A stretch of 43,548 nt of DNA from an uncultured Oscillospiraceae bacterium. GTDB lineage: Bacteria > Bacillota > Clostridia > Oscillospirales > Oscillospiraceae. Below are positions 39,725 through 43,548 of this stretch, in pieces. The position numbers and the translations under genes are program-made. The DNA is taken from positions 1 to 43,548 of the forward strand of contig CAJUFJ010000027.1 of the NCBI GenBank assembly GCA_910585815.1. Reading direction: 5' to 3'. Positions within the stretch are counted from its first letter, which is position 1, and each line of letters begins with the position of its first letter. Below the pieces are notes generated by a model. It searched no databases. It was not told where the DNA came from and saw only the letters and a program-made list of their open reading frames with translations.

Positions 39725-40220
39725 CGAAAAATTCTCCTTTCAGCTTTTCCCGGAGCTGCTCCCGGCCCCTTGTCAGCCGCATCCGGACGGCTCCGGGGCG
39801 TATTGCCAGAATTTTGGCGATCTCCTGGGTGGACAGTTCCTGGAAGTAAAACAGATAGATGGGCAGGCGGTAGTCCTCGGCCAGGGCTTGCAGTGCCTCC
39901 CACACCCGGTTTTCCTCGGGCTCCCGGAACTGGACGGGGGCGTCCTCCCGTTCCGACAGGGGGACGGTTTTCCGCCTCCAGCTGGAGGCAGTCACCCGCC
40001 GGGACTGGTTGACGGTGGTGCGCAGCAGCCATGCCTTCCGGTGCTCCTCGTCCCGGAAGACCTTCCCGGATTGGTAATAGGCCAGGAAAACCTCCTGAAA
40101 TACGTCGTCGGCGTCGGTCCGGCTGCCCGTCCGGGCCAGGGCCAGACCGTACACCATGTCCTGATAGCGGTCCAGAATCGAATCCATCTCACCGCCCGCG
40201 CGCAGCGGCAGATTGTCCAT
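39717..40220 (-). CDS. ECF-type RNA polymerase sigma factor
   Basis: About 167 residues with the two sigma domains only: region 2 (ILDRYQDMVYGLALARTGSR, DADDVFQEVFLAYY, HRKAWLLRTTVNQSRR) and region 4 (LPIYLFYFQELSTQEIAKIL, RMRLTRGREQLREKL). It directs RNA polymerase to a small regulon, typically for envelope stress. The start is ATG after AGGAGG with 8-nt spacing. It is first of a two-gene operon with its anti-sigma factor. TGTGACAATTT about 60 nt upstream could be the -35 of a self-recognised promoter. Confidence 0.9.
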   Translation of the reverse strand: MDNLPLRAGGEMDSILDRYQDMVYGLALARTGSRTDADDVFQEVFLAYYQSGKVFRDEEHRKAWLLRTTVNQSRRVTASSWRRKTVPLSEREDAPVQFREPEENRVWEALQALAEDYRLPIYLFYFQELSTQEIAKILAIRPGAVRMRLTRGREQLREKLKGEFFDE

Positions 40221-40327
40221 TGGCAAGACCTCCTTTCACCTATTACTCAAAGCAGCGGGGGAAATTGTCACAGAAAACGGAAAATATTTTTGTGTATGGC
40301 GGTTTGTCCCGGGCCGGAGTAAAACCT

Positions 40328-40360
40328 CTGCCCGGCGGGACAGACCGGGCAGTATTTTGA
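40328..40360. terminator. hairpin between sigma gene and T-box
   Basis: CTGCCCGG and CCGGGCAG form an 8-bp stem; TATTTT follows on the plus strand and GGTTTT on the minus strand, so it may insulate the two divergent units. Confidence 0.45.
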
Positions 40361-40409
40361 CAGGTGTTCCGAATTTATGAGACGGGCGCGTTTTAAATCG
40401 GCTTATACC

Positions 40410-40438
40410 TTGACAACGCCCCCGATTTTGCATATAAT
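40410..40438 (+). promoter_or_regulatory. consensus promoter of T-box operon
   Basis: TTGACA, 17-nt spacer, TATAAT, perfect match to the vegetative consensus; predicted start near 40446. Confidence 0.9.
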
Positions 40439-40445
40439 GAACGAA

Positions 40446-40678
40446 ACAAGGCGATGCGAAAGAGGAGTACCCGGTTTTTGGGCGTTCAGAGAGGGGACGG
40501 AAGGTGCAAGTCCCTGCCCGGGCTGGAGAAGGTGGCTTTCGGGCTCCGTCCCTGAACGCACAGTAGGGGGCGGCGGAACTTCCCGTTACCGAAGAAAGAG
40601 TGTCCCCCTCCGGGGAAATTCAGGTGGTACCGCGGTTTTACAGCCGCCCTGAGTCTGTTGGACTCGGGGCGTTTTTTA
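40446..40678 (+). promoter_or_regulatory. T-box riboswitch leader
   Basis: A leader of about 230 nt. Stem I has the AG-bulge and apical signature (CAGAGAGGGGAC, then GGTGCAAGTCCCTG). The T-box AGGTGGTACCGCGG is at 40622-40635. The terminator GCCCTGAGTC/GACTCGGGGC with GTTTTTT lies at 40646-40677; TCAGG beside the T-box pairs with CCTGA to form the antiterminator. T-boxes sense uncharged tRNA. By my folding the specifier loop contains GAAGGTGG, where GTG (Val) is the best candidate; this is uncertain. The first gene after it is not a synthetase; valS is 1.75 kb further on. Confidence 0.9.
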
Positions 40679-40690
40679 TGGGGTGACGGA

Positions 40691-41206
40691 ATGATCGTGA
40701 TTCAGACAACCATCGACCAGAAGGCCATGACCGCCCTGGCCAGGATGACCCGCAAGACGGTGCGCCGGGGGCGGAACGGCCCGGTGCGGCTGATGGCCTG
40801 GTTTGTGGTCCTGCTGGAGGCCTACCTCACCGTGATCTATGTCCGGGCCGGCCTGGGGGGCTGGCAGATGAACCTGCTGCTGGGGGGCATCATGCTGGCC
40901 TGCATCCTGGGGGAGGACTGGGTGAACGGGGCCATCGGCCTGCGGCGGACCGCCCCCGAGGAGCTGGAGGTCAACGCCGCCTTTCAGGACGACCGCTGCT
41001 ACGTCTGCCGCTCCCAGGGCGGGGAGCGGTGGTGGCTCTACAGCCAGATCTGGGTGGTGGTGGAGACCGGGGACTATTTTGCCCTGCTTCTGGACCGGAA
41101 ACACGGCCAGATTTACCACAAGAAGGGCTTTACCTGGGGCACCGAGGAGGAATTTCGGGCGCTGATTCAAAAGAAAACCGGGCTGAAAATACAGGTAGTG
41201 CGGTAA
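40691..41206 (+). CDS. YcxB-like membrane protein
   Basis: About 171 residues with two membrane helices (LMAWFVVLLEAYLTVIYVRA, MNLLLGGIMLACILGEDWVN) and a C-terminal YcxB-type domain (CYVCRSQGGERWWLYSQIWV, FALLLDRKHGQIYHKKGF, FRALIQKKTG). Function unknown; YcxB-like proteins are common in Firmicutes. It is the first gene after the T-box terminator, so its expression should rise when the sensed tRNA is uncharged. GGGGTGACGGA is a modest ribosome site. The next gene is a probable paralogue 19 nt downstream. Confidence 0.75.
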   Translation: MIVIQTTIDQKAMTALARMTRKTVRRGRNGPVRLMAWFVVLLEAYLTVIYVRAGLGGWQMNLLLGGIMLACILGEDWVNGAIGLRRTAPEELEVNAAFQDDRCYVCRSQGGERWWLYSQIWVVVETGDYFALLLDRKHGQIYHKKGFTWGTEEEFRALIQKKTGLKIQVVR

Positions 41207-41225
41207 AATGAACAGGAGGAAGACA

Positions 41226-41858
41226 ATGAAGCAACACAAGGACGTGCCGGAAAAAATCGTGTTTCAGGGCACGGCGGACCAGTTGGAGCAGGCGGGGGAC
41301 TATCTAATTCTCCTCAGCTATGTGCGCAGCGTCCGCCGGGGGAGGATTATGGGACCCATTGTCACCATTTTCCTGGCCATGGCGGTGATGATTCAGTTCC
41401 GCAGCGGCAACAGCGCCCTGACCTGGGTCTATTTGATTCTGGCGCTGTATGTGGGCATGACGGTGATGCGCAAGACCATGGGGGGGGACCCGGCGGCGTC
41501 GGTAAAGGCCAACCGGGAGAGCCGGGCCGCGGCGGCCGCCGCCGGCAAGTACGACGGAAACCTGCCCTTCCGCATCGAGCTGGCGGAGCACCAGTGCCGG
41601 GTGTACTTCGGTGATGGCGGCCAGCCCAGCCAAATCTTCGACTGCCGTAAATTCCGCTCGGCGGTGGAGTGCGACGAGATTGTCTGGCTCACCGGAAAGC
41701 GGGGGCTGGGCCTGCCCCTGCCCAAGGAGCAGCTGGTGGACGCCACCCCCAGCCAGCTGCGCCGGTGGCTGAAGCCCTACGCCGCCATCTGGAGCATGAG
41801 CCACATCCCCGATAAGCTGAAGGAATCCATCGCCCAAACGGAGGATAAGGCGGGTTAG
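41226..41858 (+). CDS. YcxB-like membrane protein, second copy
   Basis: About 210 residues. It has the same plan as the gene before it: a short N-terminus (EKIVFQGTADQLEQAGDYLI), two membrane helices (MGPIVTIFLAMAVMIQF, LTWVYLILALYVGMTVM), a basic/Ala-rich loop and a C-terminal domain (FRIELAEHQCRVYFGDGGQP, WLTGKRGLGLPLPKEQLVD). The start is the ATG after CAGGAGGAAGACA, not the one 18 nt upstream. Its stop overlaps that of the convergent small gene by 4 nt. Under T-box control by position. Confidence 0.7.
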   Translation: MKQHKDVPEKIVFQGTADQLEQAGDYLILLSYVRSVRRGRIMGPIVTIFLAMAVMIQFRSGNSALTWVYLILALYVGMTVMRKTMGGDPAASVKANRESRAAAAAAGKYDGNLPFRIELAEHQCRVYFGDGGQPSQIFDCRKFRSAVECDEIVWLTGKRGLGLPLPKEQLVDATPSQLRRWLKPYAAIWSMSHIPDKLKESIAQTEDKAG

Positions 41859-42121
41859 CCCGGGCGAACCAGGGTGTTCAGCTCCCGGGCCAGCTTCAGC
41901 GACGCCTGGAACAGGTGCTCGTTTTCGATGCTGCTTTGGGCAGACAGGTTTTCCAGCAGCAGCTGCAATTCCAGCTGCTGTTCCGTGCCCATGGTTTGCT
42001 GGACCTTTTTCAGCTGTAATTCCACACTGCGGGACATCTCCTCATATTCCGGGTCCTGATAGATGCTCCCCATACGTTTTTCGCACACAAAATCATACAG
42101 ACACCTTGTCAAATCGTCCAT
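41855..42121 (-). CDS. small acidic protein, DUF6809-like
   Basis: 88 residues, helical and acidic (DPEYEEMSRSVELQLKKVQQ, NEHLFQASLKLARELNTL). It may belong to the DUF6809-type small proteins that accompany XRE regulators in Clostridia; the assignment is tentative. CGGAGGTGTCACT gives the start. It is read from a perfect minus-strand promoter that carries an operator in its spacer and another just after the start site, so it is probably repressed by the divergent XRE protein. Confidence 0.6.
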   Translation of the reverse strand: MDDLTRCLYDFVCEKRMGSIYQDPEYEEMSRSVELQLKKVQQTMGTEQQLELQLLLENLSAQSSIENEHLFQASLKLARELNTLVRPG

Positions 42122-42136
42122 AGTGACACCTCCGAT

Positions 42137-42194
42137 AAACCCCGAATGGGGTTTGTTATGGTGTTATTATACAGACCCCAAATGGGGTTGTCAA
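42137..42194 (-). promoter_or_regulatory. promoter with two CCCC-N4-GGGG operators
   Basis: On the minus strand TTGACA (42189-42194), 17-nt spacer, TATAAT (42166-42171), a perfect consensus. The palindrome ACCCC-N4-GGGGT (42175-42188) fills the spacer. AAACCCC-N4-GGGGTTT (42137-42154) lies just after the predicted start. Their centres are 36 bp apart. They are the obvious sites of the XRE regulator encoded next door. Confidence 0.8.
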
Positions 42195-42209
42195 GAGGGG
42201 AATGAAAAA

Positions 42210-42422
42210 ATGATTAAGCTGCCGGAACGACTTCTTAATCTTCGGCTGGAGCGTAATTTATCGCAAAAAAGTCTGGTCAATGAGATGGGGCTTGCGCTGA
42301 ATACCTATGTCCGATATGAGCGCGGCGAGCGGGAGCCAACGGCCTCTGTCCTGGTCCGAATAGCGGACTTTTACAACGTGACAACCGATTACCTGCTGGG
42401 ACGCAGTGATGAAAAAAATTAA
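42210..42422 (+). CDS. XRE-family helix-turn-helix regulator
   Basis: 70 residues, essentially one HTH_3 domain: LLNLRLERNLSQKSLVNEMG (first helices), LNTYVRYERGEREPTASVL (recognition helix), FYNVTTDYLLGRSD (family ending). Dimeric repressors of this size bind short palindromes. Two CCCC/GGGG palindromes lie in the divergent promoter. The start is the ATG after GAGGGGAATGAAAAA. No own plus-strand promoter is evident, so it may be transcribed from the T-box operon upstream. It ends 24 nt before valS. Confidence 0.85.
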   Translation: MIKLPERLLNLRLERNLSQKSLVNEMGLALNTYVRYERGEREPTASVLVRIADFYNVTTDYLLGRSDEKN

Positions 42423-42446
42423 TACACGAATGATAGGAGAATGAAC

Positions 42447-43548
42447 ATGAAAAAAGAATTGCCCAAGGTCTACGAGCCCCAGGAGGCAGAGGGCCGCATT
42501 TATCAGAAGTGGGAGGAAAACGGCTGCTTCCGGGGCGTTCGCGACCCAAAAAAGAAGCCCTTTACCATTGTCATGCCGCCCCCCAACGTCACCGGCCAGC
42601 TCCACATGGGCCACGCCATGGACGACTCCCTCCAGGACATGCTCATCCGCTACAAGCGGATGCAGGGCTATGCCGCCCTGTACCTCCCCGGCACCGACCA
42701 CGCCGGCATCGCCACCCAGGTAAAGGTGGAGGAGGAGCTGCGCAACAACGAGGGCCTCAGCCGCTACGACCTGGGCCGGGAGAAGTTCCTGGAGCGGGTG
42801 TGGGACTGGAAGGCCAAATACGGCGCCCGCATCGTCCAGCAGCAGAAGAAGCTGGGCATTTCCGCCGACTGGGAGCGCTCCCGCTTCACCATGGACGAGG
42901 GCCTCTCCCAGGCGGTGCGCCACGTGTTTGTCTCCCTCTATCAGAAGGACCTGATCTACAAGGGCTCCCGGATCATCAACTGGTGCCCCCACTGCGTCAC
43001 CGCCCTGTCCGACGCCGAGGTGGAGTACCAGGACAAGCCCGGCCACCTGTGGCACATGCGCTACCCCCTGGCCGACGGGAGCGGCTACCTTGTTGTCGCC
43101 ACCACCCGCCCCGAGACCATGATGGGCGACACCGGCGTGGCCGTCAACCCCAACGACGAGCGGTACAAGCACCTTGTGGGCAAGACCTGCATCCTGCCCC
43201 TGATGGACCGGGAAATTCCCATCGTGGCCGACGAGTACGTGGAAATGGACTTCGGCACCGGCTGCGTGAAAATGACCCCCGCCCACGACCCCAACGACTT
43301 CGAGGTGGGCCTGCGCCACAATCTGGAGACCATCCGGGTGCTGGACGACAACGGCGTGGTCAACGCCAACGGCGGAAAGTATGAGGGCATGGACCGCTAC
43401 GAGGCCCGGAAGGCGGTGGTGGCCGACCTGGAGGCCCTGGGGCTGATGGAGAAGATCGAGCCCTACTCCCACAACGTGGGCACCTGCTACCGTTGCCACA
43501 GCGACGTGGAGCCCCTGATCTCCGCCCAGTGGTTTGTCCGCATGGAGC
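42447..43548 (+). CDS. valS: valyl-tRNA synthetase, 5' part
   Basis: First 367 codons of ValS; the gene continues beyond the window. The N-terminus (LPKVYEPQEAEGRIYQKWEE) is followed by the class I signature in TIVMPPPNVTGQLHMGHAMD (HMGH version of HIGH). Typical ValS blocks follow: LPGTDHAGIATQ, INWCPHC, VVATTRPETMMGDT (editing domain), TPAHDPNDFEVG and CYRCHSDVEP. It charges tRNA-Val and edits mischarged Thr. The ATG at 42447 is preferred because AGGAG is 7 nt before it. It has no leader of its own: the XRE gene ends 24 nt upstream and the nearest T-box is 1.75 kb away. Confidence 0.95.
   Translation, partial: MKKELPKVYEPQEAEGRIYQKWEENGCFRGVRDPKKKPFTIVMPPPNVTGQLHMGHAMDDSLQDMLIRYKRMQGYAALYLPGTDHAGIATQVKVEEELRNNEGLSRYDLGREKFLERVWDWKAKYGARIVQQQKKLGISADWERSRFTMDEGLSQAVRHVFVSLYQKDLIYKGSRIINWCPHCVTALSDAEVEYQDKPGHLWHMRYPLADGSGYLVVATTRPETMMGDTGVAVNPNDERYKHLVGKTCILPLMDREIPIVADEYVEMDFGTGCVKMTPAHDPNDFEVGLRHNLETIRVLDDNGVVNANGGKYEGMDRYEARKAVVADLEALGLMEKIEPYSHNVGTCYRCHSDVEPLISAQWFVRME

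Noticed and set aside
1..43548. CRISPR array or complete restriction-modification system
   Set aside because: No regularly spaced repeats were seen, and the two methyltransferase genes have no visible endonuclease partner.

Overview
The window looks like chromosome of a GC-rich, gut-type Clostridia (Oscillospiraceae-like). Supporting signs are Gram-positive Shine-Dalgarno sites, a T-box leader, an LTA-synthase-type sulfatase, a SpoVG-family protein and SLH/sortase surface genes. The organism assignment is inferred from gene content only.

Positions 1 to about 25,100 are one end of an integrative conjugative element, with all genes on the minus strand. Reading with transcription (right to left), it starts with an 11-kb block of tightly overlapping genes. 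Two are ArdA antirestriction paralogues, and the others carry DUF4314, DUF4240, LPD28 and ArdA-like domains or are unknown. A strong terminator at 13.8 kb ends this block. Next come a winged-helix protein, a Dam-type adenine methyltransferase, a DUF3849 protein and a SpoVG-family protein. A surface module follows: membrane-anchored protein, class D sortase, SLH protein and a giant thioester/CnaB adhesin split by a frameshift. The left end carries a VirB2-like small membrane protein, a TrbL/VirB6-type channel protein, a DUF4406 protein and the start of a cytosine methyltransferase. Relaxase, coupling protein, VirB4 and integrase are not in the window.

Positions 25.1 to 26.1 kb are a scarred junction: tRNA-Ala(GGC), a partial second copy of its 5' half, tRNA-Leu(CAA), and a decayed fragment homologous to an element gene at 11.1 kb.

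Positions 26.1 to 33.5 kb (minus) form an acidic-amino-acid/isoaspartyl-peptide island. It holds a sigma-54 activator (frameshifted), a YfcC-type transporter, isoaspartyl dipeptidase IadA with a near-consensus -24/-12 promoter and three phased dyads upstream, and a TAXI binding protein fused to a GltS-type glutamate symporter (frameshifted at the joint).

Positions 33.7 to 35.2 kb hold a zinc-ribbon membrane protein. Its mRNA leader has a terminator and antiterminator and is overlapped by a convergent antisense RNA unit. A HicBA-type toxin-antitoxin pair sits beside it. Positions 35.2 to 43.5 kb hold an LTA-synthase-like protein, a Bax-inhibitor-1 family protein, a palindromic intergenic repeat, an ECF sigma/anti-sigma pair, a T-box leader followed by two YcxB-like membrane proteins, a small gene and a divergent XRE regulator with operators in the promoter, and the start of valS.

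Three long genes are each broken by an apparent single missing base. That may be biology or residual assembly error, and it should be settled before function is argued from the breaks.
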